A stretch of 64,000 bases of DNA from Riemerella anatipestifer_E (GCF_009932355.1 NZ_LEKU01000022.1:52756-116755); one strand, 5' to 3'; counted from the first letter of the stretch, positions 1 to 9,250 are shown. Translations and numbers: made by a program. The notes: generated by a model from the letters alone, not told the origin.

Positions 1-1421
1 CTCACTTCAATAGGCAATGCATGTTTTGCGGAAACCCAATGTAGTGTTCCTTTTACCTTTCTAAGGCTTTCTTCTGTGCCACTTCCAGATTTTGATTTAG
101 GGTCGTAAGTAGCGTATATCGTAGTGATTTCTCCATTTTCATCTTTCTCTACACGCTCTGCCTTAATTATATAAGCTGATTTTAAACGCACCTCGCCTCC
201 TAATTTTAGTCTAAAGAACTTCTTATTGGCTTCTTCTTTAAAGTCTTCTCTTTCTATGTAAAGTTCTCTAGCGAAAGGAACGGTTCTAGTTCCTGCATTT
301 TCATCTTCAGGGTTGTTTTCTGTTTCTAGCCATTCTTCCTCGTTTTCAGGGTAGTTTTCTATGATGAGTTTTACAGGATCTACCACTGCCATCACTCTTT
401 TGGCTTTTTTGTTGAGCTCTTCTCGTACAAAAAATTCTAGTAGTTGTACATCAATTAAATTTTCTCTTTTGGTAACGCCTACTCGCTCAATAAAGTTTTT
501 AATGGCAATAGGTGGATAGCCTAATCGTCTCATACCAGAGATGGTAGGCATTCTAGGGTCGTCCCAACCAGTAACTACTTTTTCAGCTACTAGACGCTGT
601 AATTTCCTTTTAGAAGTAATCATATAAGAGACATTCATTCTAGCGAATTCTCTTTGCTTAGGAGCATTTTTTCCTTCTTCATAGACATTAGATAAATACC
701 ATTCGTACAATGGGCGATGATTTTCAAACTCTAATGAACATAGCGAGTGAGAGATTTGCTCCAAATAATCACTTTCACCATGAGCCCAGTCATACATAGG
801 GTAGATTTTCCACTGCTCGCCTGTTCTGTGGTGTGGTCTTTTCAAGATACGGTACATCACAGGGTCTCTCATGTTCATATTTGGAGAAGTCATATCTATT
901 TTAGCACGAAGACTCATGCTACCTTCTGGGAACTCTCCGTTTTTCATTCTTTCAAATAAGTCTAACGACTCTTCTATTGGTCTATTTCTGTAAGGGGATT
1001 CTACTCCGTCTTCAAAAGGGGTTTTTCTTTGAGCTGTAATTTCCTCCGAAGATTGCTCATCTACATAAGCCTTGCCTTGTTTTATCATTTCTACTGCCCA
1101 TTCATAGAGTTGTTGGAAGTAGTCAGACGCATACAGTTCCTTATCCCATTTAAAGCCTAGCCATTCTACATCTTTCTTTATAGAATCCACAAATTCTTGC
1201 TCTTCTTTTTCTGGATTGGTATCATCAAATCTTAGGTTTACGGGAGCGTTGTATTTTTCGCCTAAACCAAAATTGATGCAGATGGCTTTAGTATGCCCAA
1301 TATGTAAATAACCGTTAGGTTCTGGCGGAAAACGAAATCTTAGTTTCTCTTTAGGGAGTCCGTTTTCTAAATCGTTTTCTATAATTTGTTCAATAAAATT
1401 GAGTGATTTCTTTTCTTCCAT
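1..1421 (-). CDS. glnS: Glutaminyl-tRNA synthetase, C-terminus cut by window edge
   Basis: Class I aminoacyl-tRNA synthetase that charges tRNA-Gln with glutamine in the cytoplasm. Reading the minus strand from the ATG at 1421 gives about 473 residues. The N-terminal catalytic motif PPEPNGYLHIGHTKA carries the HIGH signature, and MITSKRKL stands in the KMSKS position. The region between reads as GlnRS rather than GluRS (RFDDTNPEKEEQEFV, ISHSLCSLEFENHRPLYEW). Full-length bacterial GlnRS is about 550 residues, so roughly the last 80 residues (anticodon-binding barrel) lie outside the window. A TAnnTTTG-like box lies just upstream. Identification is firm; only the end is missing. Confidence 0.95.
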   Translation of the reverse strand, partial: MEEKKSLNFIEQIIENDLENGLPKEKLRFRFPPEPNGYLHIGHTKAICINFGLGEKYNAPVNLRFDDTNPEKEEQEFVDSIKKDVEWLGFKWDKELYASDYFQQLYEWAVEMIKQGKAYVDEQSSEEITAQRKTPFEDGVESPYRNRPIEESLDLFERMKNGEFPEGSMSLRAKIDMTSPNMNMRDPVMYRILKRPHHRTGEQWKIYPMYDWAHGESDYLEQISHSLCSLEFENHRPLYEWYLSNVYEEGKNAPKQREFARMNVSYMITSKRKLQRLVAEKVVTGWDDPRMPTISGMRRLGYPPIAIKNFIERVGVTKRENLIDVQLLEFFVREELNKKAKRVMAVVDPVKLIIENYPENEEEWLETENNPEDENAGTRTVPFARELYIEREDFKEEANKKFFRLKLGGEVRLKSAYIIKAERVEKDENGEITTIYATYDPKSKSGSGTEESLRKVKGTLHWVSAKHALPIEV

Positions 1422-1444
1422 AAGGGTTGTAATAACTTAAGATG

Positions 1445-1452
1445 CAAATTTA
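1445..1452 (-). promoter_or_regulatory. Putative -7 box of glnS
   Basis: On the minus strand these bases read TAAATTTG, an exact match to the Bacteroidota -7 consensus TAnnTTTG, 24 bases before the glnS ATG. No clear TTG/TTTG box is seen about 19 bases further upstream, so this is a half-supported promoter. Confidence 0.45.
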
Positions 1453-1475
1453 GAAATTTTTTGTGAGTTAAAAAC

Positions 1476-1505
1476 TTTGTTTTTTCTTATTTGTGTATAG
1501 TTTTG
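1476..1505 (+). promoter_or_regulatory. Plus-strand promoter not attached to a gene
   Basis: TTTG (1476-1479), an 18-base spacer and TAGTTTTG (1498-1505) match the Bacteroidota promoter form. The predicted start is near 1510. No reading frame follows before the dapF promoter; a stem-loop with a T-rich tail follows instead. This suggests transcription of a short RNA. Confidence 0.5.
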
Positions 1506-1509
1506 GCAT

Positions 1510-1620
1510 AGATTGTGTATATTGAACTTCATCATAAATAGTTTTTTCAAAACACAAATGCTGAAGAAAGATTAGGCTGTTCATCTATTATTTTAATAGA
1601 AGTCAGCCTTATCTTATTTT
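1510..1620 (+). ncRNA. Candidate small RNA between glnS and dapF
   Basis: A stretch of about 110 bases bounded by a consensus-like promoter and a strong terminator-like hairpin. The 5' part can fold by pairing 1513-1518 (TTGTGT) with 1552-1557 (ACACAA) and 1522-1526 (TTGAA) with 1546-1550 (TTCAA). The 3' hairpin pairs 1568-1579 with 1604-1615 (11 of 12) and 1584-1590 with 1594-1600, followed by TATTTTA. It has no credible ORF and matches no RNA family I can name. This is an inference from promoter, fold and terminator only; it could also be a long dapF leader or a relict terminator. Confidence 0.4.
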
Positions 1621-1623
1621 ATG

Positions 1624-1650
1624 TTGATTGCTATAAAAAGGTTACATTTG
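1624..1650 (+). promoter_or_regulatory. Promoter of dapF-mltG
   Basis: TTG (1624-1626), a 16-base spacer and TACATTTG (1643-1650), 18 bases before the dapF ATG. The spacer is slightly shorter than the usual 17-23. Confidence 0.6.
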
Positions 1651-1668
1651 CAGTATTAAAATATCTTT

Positions 1669-2430
1669 ATGCTTACTTTTTATAAATATCAAGGGACTGG
1701 TAATGATTTTATTATGGTGGATAACCGCCAAATGGATTTTAATAAAAGCAAAGAAAATATAGCACATCTTTGCCATAGGCGTTTTGGAGTGGGAGCAGAC
1801 GGTCTTATTTTGCTAGAAAATTGTCCTGATACTGATTTTAGAATGGTGTATTATAACGCTGACGGGGCAGAAAGTACAATGTGTGGTAATGGAGGGCGTT
1901 GTTTGGTGGCTTTTGCATATTTTCTAGGTGTTTTTGAAAAGAGATGTACCTTCAATGCCATAGATGGGTTGCACGAGGCTGAAGTAAATGGAAATGTAGT
2001 AAAACTTAAAATGATAGATGTTTCTAATATCAGTAGAGATACATCTGATTTTGTGCTTAATACAGGTTCGCCTCATTATGTGAGATTTGTTTCGGAGGTA
2101 GAGAAGTTAGATGTTTATAACGAAGGTAAACAAGTGAGATACTCTGAAAAATATCAGAAGGAAGGTATCAATGTTAATTTTGTTGAAAAAATAGATGATG
2201 AGAATCTTTTTGTGCGTACTTATGAACGAGGCGTGGAAGATGAAACTTATAGTTGTGGTACAGGAGTAACGGCATCTGCATTATCTTTTATTCAGGATAA
2301 GAATAGAAATTCTGTAAATATTAAAACTTTAGGAGGTAATCTCAAAGTTTATGCTAAAAAGAAAGATGCAGGTTTTTGTAATGTGTGGTTAGAAGGTCCT
2401 GCAGTACAGGTTTTTAAAGGAACTATTTGA
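1669..2430 (+). CDS. dapF: Diaminopimelate epimerase
   Basis: Cytoplasmic enzyme that interconverts LL- and meso-diaminopimelate, supplying meso-DAP for peptidoglycan and lysine. It has 253 residues and the two-lobed DapF fold. The two catalytic cysteines sit in MCGNGGRC (Cys72) and YSCGTGVTAS (Cys196), and the N-terminus has the typical YQGTGNDF motif. The length is a little below the usual 270 but nothing essential is missing. It is nine bases upstream of mltG, so the two are probably co-transcribed, linking DAP supply with peptidoglycan processing. Start ATG follows a good promoter. Confidence 0.96.
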   Translation: MLTFYKYQGTGNDFIMVDNRQMDFNKSKENIAHLCHRRFGVGADGLILLENCPDTDFRMVYYNADGAESTMCGNGGRCLVAFAYFLGVFEKRCTFNAIDGLHEAEVNGNVVKLKMIDVSNISRDTSDFVLNTGSPHYVRFVSEVEKLDVYNEGKQVRYSEKYQKEGINVNFVEKIDDENLFVRTYERGVEDETYSCGTGVTASALSFIQDKNRNSVNIKTLGGNLKVYAKKKDAGFCNVWLEGPAVQVFKGTI

Positions 2431-2439
2431 AATTAAAAA

Positions 2440-3465
2440 ATGAAAAAAATAATCGGATTTATATTTGCTATTGTCCTTGTGGTGGGCGGTTATTTCGGAT
2501 ATAGTTTTTATAAGAAATACTACGGGAATAATATTTCAAAAGAAGGTGTTTTTTATATCCCAAAAGAGGCTCATTTTGAACAAATATTAGATTCTATTGC
2601 TCCTTACCTTAAAGATAAAGAAAGTTTCAAAAAGGTAGCATTGAGCAAAAATATGAATCGTTTTTTCCATACGGGACGCTATAAAATTACCGAAGGTATG
2701 GATAATACCGCTTTGGTAAATATGATAAAAGCAGGAAATCAGTCGCCTGATAATTTTAGGATTATCGCTTTTGATAATGTTTACCAAATGATGGGGCGTG
2801 TAGCCAAAAAAACGGAGGTAGATTCTTTAGCCTTTATAAAAGAGTTTAACCAAATTGCCCAAGCTAAAGGTTTATCAGAGGCGGAAGACTTAAAAAAGTA
2901 TTTCTTTATAGATACTTATCAGTTTTTTTGGACGGTAAGTCCGAAAGAATTTTTTGGCGTTTTTGAGAAACAATACAATGATTTTTGGAATGCTGAACGC
3001 CTAGAGAAAGAAAAGAAATTAGGTTTAGATAGAAATCAAATATATGCTTTGGCTTCTATTGTGTATAAAGAATCTGGTGGCAGGATAAATGAACAAAAAA
3101 CCATTGCAGGGCTATATCTTAACCGTTATAGAAAAGGTATGAAACTACAGTCTGACCCTACGGTAATTTACGCTATTAACCAATCAAGTGGTTTTAATAA
3201 GGTTATTAAAAGGGTATATTACAAAGATTTAAAAACGCCTTCACCCTACAATACTTATGCTAATGTCGGAATTCCTCCTGGACCTATTTGTGTAACAGAT
3301 AAAAACTCAGTAGATGCAGTGTTAAATGCTGAAAATCATGATTATATCTATATGTGTGCAGACCCACAGAAAATAGGTTTTCATAAGTTTACAAGTAGCG
3401 ATGTAGAGCATGCAAAAAACGCAAAAGCATATCAAGATTGGCTTAACGAAAAACAAATAAAGTAA
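2440..3465 (+). CDS. mltG: Endolytic murein transglycosylase MltG (YceG-like)
   Basis: Inner-membrane lytic transglycosylase that cuts nascent glycan strands and is thought to terminate peptidoglycan polymerisation. It has 341 residues. One membrane anchor (about residues 4-24) is followed by a periplasmic LysM-like part and the YceG catalytic domain. The catalytic glutamate is Glu211 in ASIVYKESGG, and the conserved LQSDPTVIYA motif is at about 236-245. The end PSPYNTYANVGIPPGPI is typical of the family. It lies directly after dapF. Family assignment is secure. Confidence 0.95.
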   Translation: MKKIIGFIFAIVLVVGGYFGYSFYKKYYGNNISKEGVFYIPKEAHFEQILDSIAPYLKDKESFKKVALSKNMNRFFHTGRYKITEGMDNTALVNMIKAGNQSPDNFRIIAFDNVYQMMGRVAKKTEVDSLAFIKEFNQIAQAKGLSEAEDLKKYFFIDTYQFFWTVSPKEFFGVFEKQYNDFWNAERLEKEKKLGLDRNQIYALASIVYKESGGRINEQKTIAGLYLNRYRKGMKLQSDPTVIYAINQSSGFNKVIKRVYYKDLKTPSPYNTYANVGIPPGPICVTDKNSVDAVLNAENHDYIYMCADPQKIGFHKFTSSDVEHAKNAKAYQDWLNEKQIK

Positions 3466-3497
3466 GTTAAGTTCTTATAATAATTAAATTTTAGAAA

Positions 3498-6086
3498 ATG
3501 AACACTCATAATATAGAAATCGTTAGTATAATTAGAAAGAAAACTTTGGCTCTTACCCTTACGGTAGGAGTGGCGAGTTTTGCTTTTGCTCAACAAAAAA
3601 ATATGGTTTTGGGTAGGGTAGTAGATGCCTATAACCAGCCAATACCTTATGCTTCTGTAAGTTTTGAGCACCAGTCTAATAAACTTTATAGTGATGCTAC
3701 TTTAACAGATGAAAAAGGAAATTATAAATTACCACTTAACGCGGGAGTTTATAAAATTACTATCGAAGCTATAGATTTTAAACAAAAAATCCTCACTAAA
3801 GAAATTCTTTCAGGAGGAAGTTTAGGTGATTTTAAAATAGAAAAAGAAACGACTGTAACTCACGCTAAGACTAAGGAAATAGAAGGCGTTACCATTACCG
3901 TGAATGCTCCTAAGCCTTATAAAGTAGAGCTAGACAAGAAGACTTATGATGTTTCTTCCGACTTGGTAAGCAAGGGTGGGAGTTTGCAAGATGTATTGCA
4001 AAATGTACCCTCGGTAGATATAGATACAGATGGGACAGTTTCTATGAGAGGAAGCTCTAATGTGAGGTTTTTAATCAATGGTAAGCCGTCGTCTATGTTG
4101 GGTATAGATGATGGTGCTAATGCATTACAATCAATCCCTGCGGAACAAATAGAAAAAATAGAAGTTATCACCAATCCATCTTCCAAATTTGAGGCTTCGG
4201 GAACTTCTGGGATTCTCAATATTATTCTGAAAAAAAATAAAAAAACAGGGTTTAATGGTAGTGTTATTGGGTCTATTGGTTATCTACCACAGACTAACCT
4301 TAATGCTAATTTGAGCTGGAGAAAAGGTAATTTTACTTGGTTTATCAATGGTGGCGGCGGTTATAGAGAATCTAAAGGAACTACGAGAAATAACAACTTT
4401 TATAAGAAAAACGATGCTCAAGTTAATCAGTTGTTAGAGTCTAGGCAAAACGGAGAGAGAAATACCGCAATGGATACCTACAATGCTACTGTAGGTATGG
4501 TTTATGATTTAGGTAAAAATACTTCTATCAATGCTTCGGGGGCGATAAGAACTTTTAAAGGCACGGAAGACGCTTTTACCAATTTCCGCTATCTTTACGA
4601 CAATATTACTTTGCCAACACCTTACACGGTGAGAAATAGTAAAGGGACTAGTGATAATTTGGCGTTTCAAGGAGATTTAGGTTTAGACCATAAGTTTAGC
4701 GATAAAGATAACCTTTCCTTATCGTTGAGTTATCAGAAAAGTAAAAACGATGCTTATACCATCATTAGTCAAGAATCTAATAATATTTTTGATGCCTTGT
4801 TTTTGGCAGACTTAGCTAATCCACATCTTAGTTTTCAAACTAATGATAATTCTCAATCTTCAAAAAATAAAACCATTATTGCTAAGGCAGATTATGAACT
4901 TAACATTGGTGAAAATTCTAAACTAGAATTGGGCTATCGTTTGGATAGTAATAATAATCAGTATGATAATACCGCAAATAGAAGGCTAGGTGTTAGTGGA
5001 GCGTTTTCGCCATTGGGTATATTTACTAATAATACGGTTTATAATGAGTTGTTCAATGCGGTGTATGTTCAGTTTAAGAGCAAAATTGGGAAATTAGGCT
5101 ATCAAGTAGGATTGAGAGATGAACTTTCTAATATTAAAATAGACTACCAAAATCTAGCGGAAGGTAAAATCATTGATAATAAAATCAAAAATTACAACAA
5201 TCTTTTCCCTAGTGTATATTTGAGTTATGATATTGCTAAAAATAATCAGTTGTTGGTTAATTATTCTAGGAGGATAGACCGACCTAGAGCCTTTTTCTTA
5301 GTCCCATATTTTTCATTAACAGACGACCAAAATGTCTTTAGAGGAAATATGGATTTGAACCCATCCTATGTGGACTCATACGAACTAGGTTATAGCATAC
5401 AGAAGAAAAAATTTACTATTAACCCAACCCTTTATCTAAGACGCACTACAGATGACAATAAAATGTTGGTGTATAGGGAAGACGAAAGAACCAATATCTT
5501 TTTTGTAACGCCTATCAATTTAGGTACAGATACTAGATATGGGTTAGACCTTAACGGTACGGCAGACCTTTATCCTTGGTGGAAGATTATGGCGAGTGTT
5601 AATCTATTCGCTTATAAATTAGATGGGCAAACTTCTTATTCTGTAATAGATAAAAATGGAGCATCAGCGTTGAGAAATGCCTCGTTTGTAGGGAAGGGAT
5701 TTTCTAGCATTATGAGACTTAACTCTACTTTTAGGATAGATAAAACATTAAGTATTCAGTTGCAAGGATTTTACAGAGGTGGCACTAAGACTGAGTTTCA
5801 AGACAGAAAAGCAATGTATGCCCTTAATTTCGGAGCTTCTAAAACCATTTGGAATGGTAGTGGGACTTTGGCATTTAATGTTCAAGATATATTCAATACC
5901 AGAAATAGAACGGTACATACTTTTACCGAAAACACCACTAGAGAGTCTTATATGCAATGGCAGCCGAGACAAATCAATCTATCTCTAACTTACCGTTTCA
6001 AACAAGGAGAAAAGGTAGAACAACCTAAACGAAAAAGAGAGGGCAACTATTCGGAAGACTTTGAAGGTGGTGGCGGTATGCTATAA
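3498..6086 (+). CDS. TonB-dependent receptor, OMP_b-brl_3 type
   Basis: Outer-membrane beta-barrel protein of 862 residues. Residues 1-31 form a signal peptide ending in ASFAFAQ. Residues 37-110 are a carboxypeptidase-regulatory-like beta-sandwich (VLGRVVDAYNQPIPYASV). Residues about 130-245 are a plug domain (LQDVLQNVPSVDIDTDG, then IEKIEVITNPSSKFEASG). The rest is a barrel rich in alternating strands. The C-terminus ends in charged and glycine residues after the last strand, as seen in this subfamily. No TonB box or partner SusD gene is evident, so the substrate cannot be stated. It is probably its own transcription unit, convergent with ogt. Confidence 0.85.
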   Translation: MNTHNIEIVSIIRKKTLALTLTVGVASFAFAQQKNMVLGRVVDAYNQPIPYASVSFEHQSNKLYSDATLTDEKGNYKLPLNAGVYKITIEAIDFKQKILTKEILSGGSLGDFKIEKETTVTHAKTKEIEGVTITVNAPKPYKVELDKKTYDVSSDLVSKGGSLQDVLQNVPSVDIDTDGTVSMRGSSNVRFLINGKPSSMLGIDDGANALQSIPAEQIEKIEVITNPSSKFEASGTSGILNIILKKNKKTGFNGSVIGSIGYLPQTNLNANLSWRKGNFTWFINGGGGYRESKGTTRNNNFYKKNDAQVNQLLESRQNGERNTAMDTYNATVGMVYDLGKNTSINASGAIRTFKGTEDAFTNFRYLYDNITLPTPYTVRNSKGTSDNLAFQGDLGLDHKFSDKDNLSLSLSYQKSKNDAYTIISQESNNIFDALFLADLANPHLSFQTNDNSQSSKNKTIIAKADYELNIGENSKLELGYRLDSNNNQYDNTANRRLGVSGAFSPLGIFTNNTVYNELFNAVYVQFKSKIGKLGYQVGLRDELSNIKIDYQNLAEGKIIDNKIKNYNNLFPSVYLSYDIAKNNQLLVNYSRRIDRPRAFFLVPYFSLTDDQNVFRGNMDLNPSYVDSYELGYSIQKKKFTINPTLYLRRTTDDNKMLVYREDERTNIFFVTPINLGTDTRYGLDLNGTADLYPWWKIMASVNLFAYKLDGQTSYSVIDKNGASALRNASFVGKGFSSIMRLNSTFRIDKTLSIQLQGFYRGGTKTEFQDRKAMYALNFGASKTIWNGSGTLAFNVQDIFNTRNRTVHTFTENTTRESYMQWQPRQINLSLTYRFKQGEKVEQPKRKREGNYSEDFEGGGGML

Positions 6087-6119
6087 TTGGGACTTAATGT
6101 GTTAAGAAATAAATAGGTG

Positions 6120-6638
6120 TTAATCTTGTTGGTGGACAAGGCTTTTTTCAAGTTGTAGTAATTCCTCCTTACGCCAAAGTCCACCAGCATAGCCTGTGAG
6201 TGTACCATTGCTCCCAATAACACGGTGGCAAGGCACTATAATAGCAATCTTATTGAGGCTGTTAGCGTTAGCTACAGCTCTCACTGCTTTTGGGTTATCC
6301 ATCATTATGGCTTGTTGTAGGTAACTTTTGGTGATTCCGTAAGGTATTTTAAGTAGGGTTTGCCAAACTTGTTTTTGGAAAGGTGTCCCTAACAGTTGTG
6401 TTGGGACGGAAAATTCTTTTAACTTTTGATTAAAGTAGAGATTTAATTCTTTCTCTAGGGTCTCTAGATGTGGGTTTGAGATTTCTTTAATATTACTATT
6501 GTTTAGAGTGGAACATAGTTTTTTTAGTTCTGTATCTAAATGTTTTTTATCTGTGAATTCTAATAGGTATATCCCATTATCATCAGCAATAGCAATCATT
6601 TCACCTAGAGGAGTATTTATAGTTTTTGAATAGAGCAT
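6120..6638 (-). CDS. ogt: Methylated-DNA--protein-cysteine methyltransferase
   Basis: Suicide DNA-repair protein that transfers the alkyl group from O6-alkylguanine to its own cysteine. It has 172 residues, with an N-terminal ribonuclease-H-like domain and the C-terminal catalytic domain. The acceptor is Cys137 in the diagnostic IVPCHRVIG motif; GTPFQKQVWQTLLKIPYG and NPKAVRAVANAN are also classical. It has no AdaA/AraC regulatory domain, so it is an Ogt-type rather than Ada-type protein. It stands alone and is convergent with the upstream receptor gene. Confidence 0.95.
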   Translation of the reverse strand: MLYSKTINTPLGEMIAIADDNGIYLLEFTDKKHLDTELKKLCSTLNNSNIKEISNPHLETLEKELNLYFNQKLKEFSVPTQLLGTPFQKQVWQTLLKIPYGITKSYLQQAIMMDNPKAVRAVANANSLNKIAIIVPCHRVIGSNGTLTGYAGGLWRKEELLQLEKSLVHQQD

Positions 6639-6776
6639 TTTTGATTAAACTTTTACCAAAGTTGATGATTTTTATCTTCAAATCAAAGTTTTAAAGTGAG
6701 TTTAGTAAAAATGATATTAGGAGTTTTATAGGTTTTAGGTTAGTTTTCTTACCTTTACATAAGCAAAGTAAGGCTA

Positions 6777-8402
6777 ATGAATAGAAAAGAATTTTTAACA
6801 AAGCTGGGGTTAACCTCTTTTGGGTTGCTTATAGGGAGATCCATGATAGGCAAACAACTATTGTTACCTACCTATATGAATGGAGGGTATTTTACAAATA
6901 TACTTGTAGGAACAGGCTATGGTAATGCAGTTGTGGCAGAGAGATTGGCTAAGGCTGGGCATCAAGTTTTGATGATTGAAATGGGGCTAGACTGGGAGGG
7001 CTATAAACTCAAAAATCCACATTTTAAATTTTATAAAATGACCTCTCCAGGTAAAGAATCTACTTGGATGAATAAATCCACCCAAGCACCTATTGGACTT
7101 GGGAATGTGAATAGTTTTGATAAGTTCACGGGAATTTTAGAGAGAAAAGACTTTGCTAATATTAAAATTTATTTAGGAAAAGGCGTTGGTGGAGGTTCGC
7201 TAGTTAATGGGGGAATGACGGTTACACCCAAAAAAGAATATCTGAAAGAAGTCTACGACAAAGTAGGAGTTTCATTACCAGTAGATGAGCTTTATGATAC
7301 GTATTTTCCTTTGGCTAACCATTCATTGGGGAGAAATTTAGTTCCAGATGATGTTTATAATTCGGAATGGTATACTTTCTCTAGAATGGGGATAGAGGAA
7401 GGGGTTAACTCAGGCTTTACACCTGTAATTGTCCCTAATTTGTACGATTTTGATTATATGAGGGACGAAATAGCAGGTAAAGTACCAAGGTCAGCTACTA
7501 ATGTTGAAGTTATTTATGGTAACAATTATGGCAAGAGAGATCTTACGAAAACTTATCTTAAAAGGGCTTTAGATACGGGTAATGTTACTATTATACCACA
7601 GCATAAGGTAGATTATATAGAGGTTCTGCCAAGTGGTGAATACTCTCTAGTAGTAAAACAAATAGATACGCTTGATAGAGAGATTGGTGTAAAAAAGTTT
7701 ACTTGTGATAAATTGTATCTTGGTGCAGGAAGTCTAGGAACTACAGAGCTACTATTGAAATCTAAAGTGCTTAATAAACTTCCAAATATCAACGATGAGG
7801 TTGGTAAATATTGGGGGAATAATGGTAATACGATGGCGAGTAGGTATACGGCTTTTGTTTTAGGGCATCACTCTAGAGGAAATCATCAGTCAACAATGCC
7901 TGTGAGAGGTTTGGATAATTTTAATGATGTCAATTATCCTTTTTTTGCAGAAATAGCACCAATGCCTGTATTTGGTACTTATACGGCGTTGTATTTAGTA
8001 GTAAATAAAGTCAATAAGTTTGGTTCTATAACTTATGATTTGGACAAACAAAAAATAGCTTTGGATTGGGGTGCTACTCATAATACTCACATGAGAAAAA
8101 ATGCAGAATATTTTTTGTCTAAAATGAATCAAAATGGTTCTACGGGCTGGTTTAATAATAAATATGTTAATAACACAGTATTGTTGCCAAAGAATGGTGT
8201 AGATGAAACAATATGTTATCATCCGTTGGGAGGCTGTGTGTTGGGTAAAGTAACGGATTTACACGGTAGAGTACATGGGTATAACAATTTATATGTTACA
8301 GATGGCTCTCTAATACCAGGGAGTTTGGGTGTAAATCCTTATGTTACAATAACAGCATTGTCTGAATATTGTATTGATGCTATTTTAAAGAATGACTATT
8401 AG
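6777..8402 (+). CDS. GMC oxidoreductase, cholesterol-oxidase-like
   Basis: FAD-dependent glucose-methanol-choline oxidoreductase, 541 residues. The N-terminus (MNRKEFLTKLGLTSFG) resembles a Tat-type export signal with RK in place of RR. The flavin-binding motif VGTGYGNAVVAERLAKAG follows at about 44-61. Three catalytic positions known from bacterial cholesterol oxidase are present: a glutamate in FAEIAPMP (about residue 392), the histidine in YHPLGGC (about 482) and the asparagine in GVNPYVTI. Oxidation of a sterol or another 3-hydroxyl substrate is inferred from these residues; the true substrate is unknown. It is followed by the nucleotidase pair, with an 89-base gap and its own -7 box between. 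Confidence 0.8.
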   Translation: MNRKEFLTKLGLTSFGLLIGRSMIGKQLLLPTYMNGGYFTNILVGTGYGNAVVAERLAKAGHQVLMIEMGLDWEGYKLKNPHFKFYKMTSPGKESTWMNKSTQAPIGLGNVNSFDKFTGILERKDFANIKIYLGKGVGGGSLVNGGMTVTPKKEYLKEVYDKVGVSLPVDELYDTYFPLANHSLGRNLVPDDVYNSEWYTFSRMGIEEGVNSGFTPVIVPNLYDFDYMRDEIAGKVPRSATNVEVIYGNNYGKRDLTKTYLKRALDTGNVTIIPQHKVDYIEVLPSGEYSLVVKQIDTLDREIGVKKFTCDKLYLGAGSLGTTELLLKSKVLNKLPNINDEVGKYWGNNGNTMASRYTAFVLGHHSRGNHQSTMPVRGLDNFNDVNYPFFAEIAPMPVFGTYTALYLVVNKVNKFGSITYDLDKQKIALDWGATHNTHMRKNAEYFLSKMNQNGSTGWFNNKYVNNTVLLPKNGVDETICYHPLGGCVLGKVTDLHGRVHGYNNLYVTDGSLIPGSLGVNPYVTITALSEYCIDAILKNDY

Positions 8403-8452
8403 CTACATACAAGTTTCTATTACAATTCTAGAAAACTTGGTTGTGCTTTTTT

Positions 8453-8460
8453 TATATTTG
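8453..8460 (+). promoter_or_regulatory. Putative -7 box upstream of the nucleotidase genes
   Basis: TATATTTG matches TAnnTTTG exactly and lies 31 bases before the next start. TTG triplets occur at 8437 and 8441, but the spacing is too short, so only the -7 element is supported. Confidence 0.4.
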
Positions 8461-8491
8461 CAATTCACTTTAGATTAAAAAGTTCGATTTA

Positions 8492-9244
8492 ATGAAAAGA
8501 ATAAAATACTCACACTTAGTTTTAATCCCTTTATTGTGGTTAACAAGTTGTAAAACAGCAATGTCTGTTTCGGAGGTTAAACCCTACGAAAATATCAGTA
8601 TAGCCTCATCTATTCCTTCTGATGGAGAGATGGATATGCTAATCCAACCTTACAAAAAGGAAATGGAACGACAGATGAATACCAAAATATCTTACACACC
8701 TGTAGAGCTTACGAAAACAGGAGATAATAGTAATTTAGGTGGATTGTTGGCAGATTATACTTACGAAGGAGCCGATGTTTGGTCAAAGCAAAATTTGAAA
8801 CAAAATGTAGATGCAGCAGTTATCAATATAGGAGGGATTAGATCTACCATAGGAAAAGGTAATATTTTACTTAAACATGTTTTTGAGGTAATGCCTTTTG
8901 AAAACGAGGTGGTAATTGTTAAAATGAAAGGAAAAGATTTACTAGGTATGTTTGACTATTATGCCGAGACTCAAAAGAATAATCCTGTATCACATTTGTT
9001 TTTAGAGACTAATAAAGGTAAAGTTACCAAAGGTCTTATAAGCGGTAAGGAGTTGGATCTAGGGAAAGATTATTATATCGCTACATCAGATTATCTGGCA
9101 TTGGGTGGAGATAATATGTGGTTTTTCAGTAAAGGGGAACTGATCTCTACAGGAATCAAACTTAGAGATTTATTCATTGAAAAATTCAAACAAAACCCTG
9201 AAGTGAAAGCTCCAAATGATGTAAGATTAATTTTTAATAATTAA
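8492..9244 (+). CDS. 5'-nucleotidase C-terminal domain lipoprotein
   Basis: A 250-residue protein corresponding to the substrate-binding C-terminal domain (5_nucleotid_C) of UshA-type 5'-nucleotidases. Residues 1-20 are a lipoprotein signal with lipobox LLWLTSCK, so the protein should be anchored in an outer or inner membrane on the periplasmic side. Typical family segments are NLGGLLADYTYEGADVW, INIGGIRSTIGKGNILLKHV, MPFENEVVIVKMKG and ATSDYLALGGDNM. It lacks the metal-binding N-terminal domain, which is encoded six bases downstream in a separate gene. The two products probably act together as one enzyme. Confidence 0.88.
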   Translation: MKRIKYSHLVLIPLLWLTSCKTAMSVSEVKPYENISIASSIPSDGEMDMLIQPYKKEMERQMNTKISYTPVELTKTGDNSNLGGLLADYTYEGADVWSKQNLKQNVDAAVINIGGIRSTIGKGNILLKHVFEVMPFENEVVIVKMKGKDLLGMFDYYAETQKNNPVSHLFLETNKGKVTKGLISGKELDLGKDYYIATSDYLALGGDNMWFFSKGELISTGIKLRDLFIEKFKQNPEVKAPNDVRLIFNN

Positions 9245-9250
9245 AAAACT

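Noticed and set aside
6090..6108. Small dyad between the receptor gene and ogt
   Set aside because: The stem CTTAA/TTAAG is only five bases and has no T run; too weak to call a terminator.
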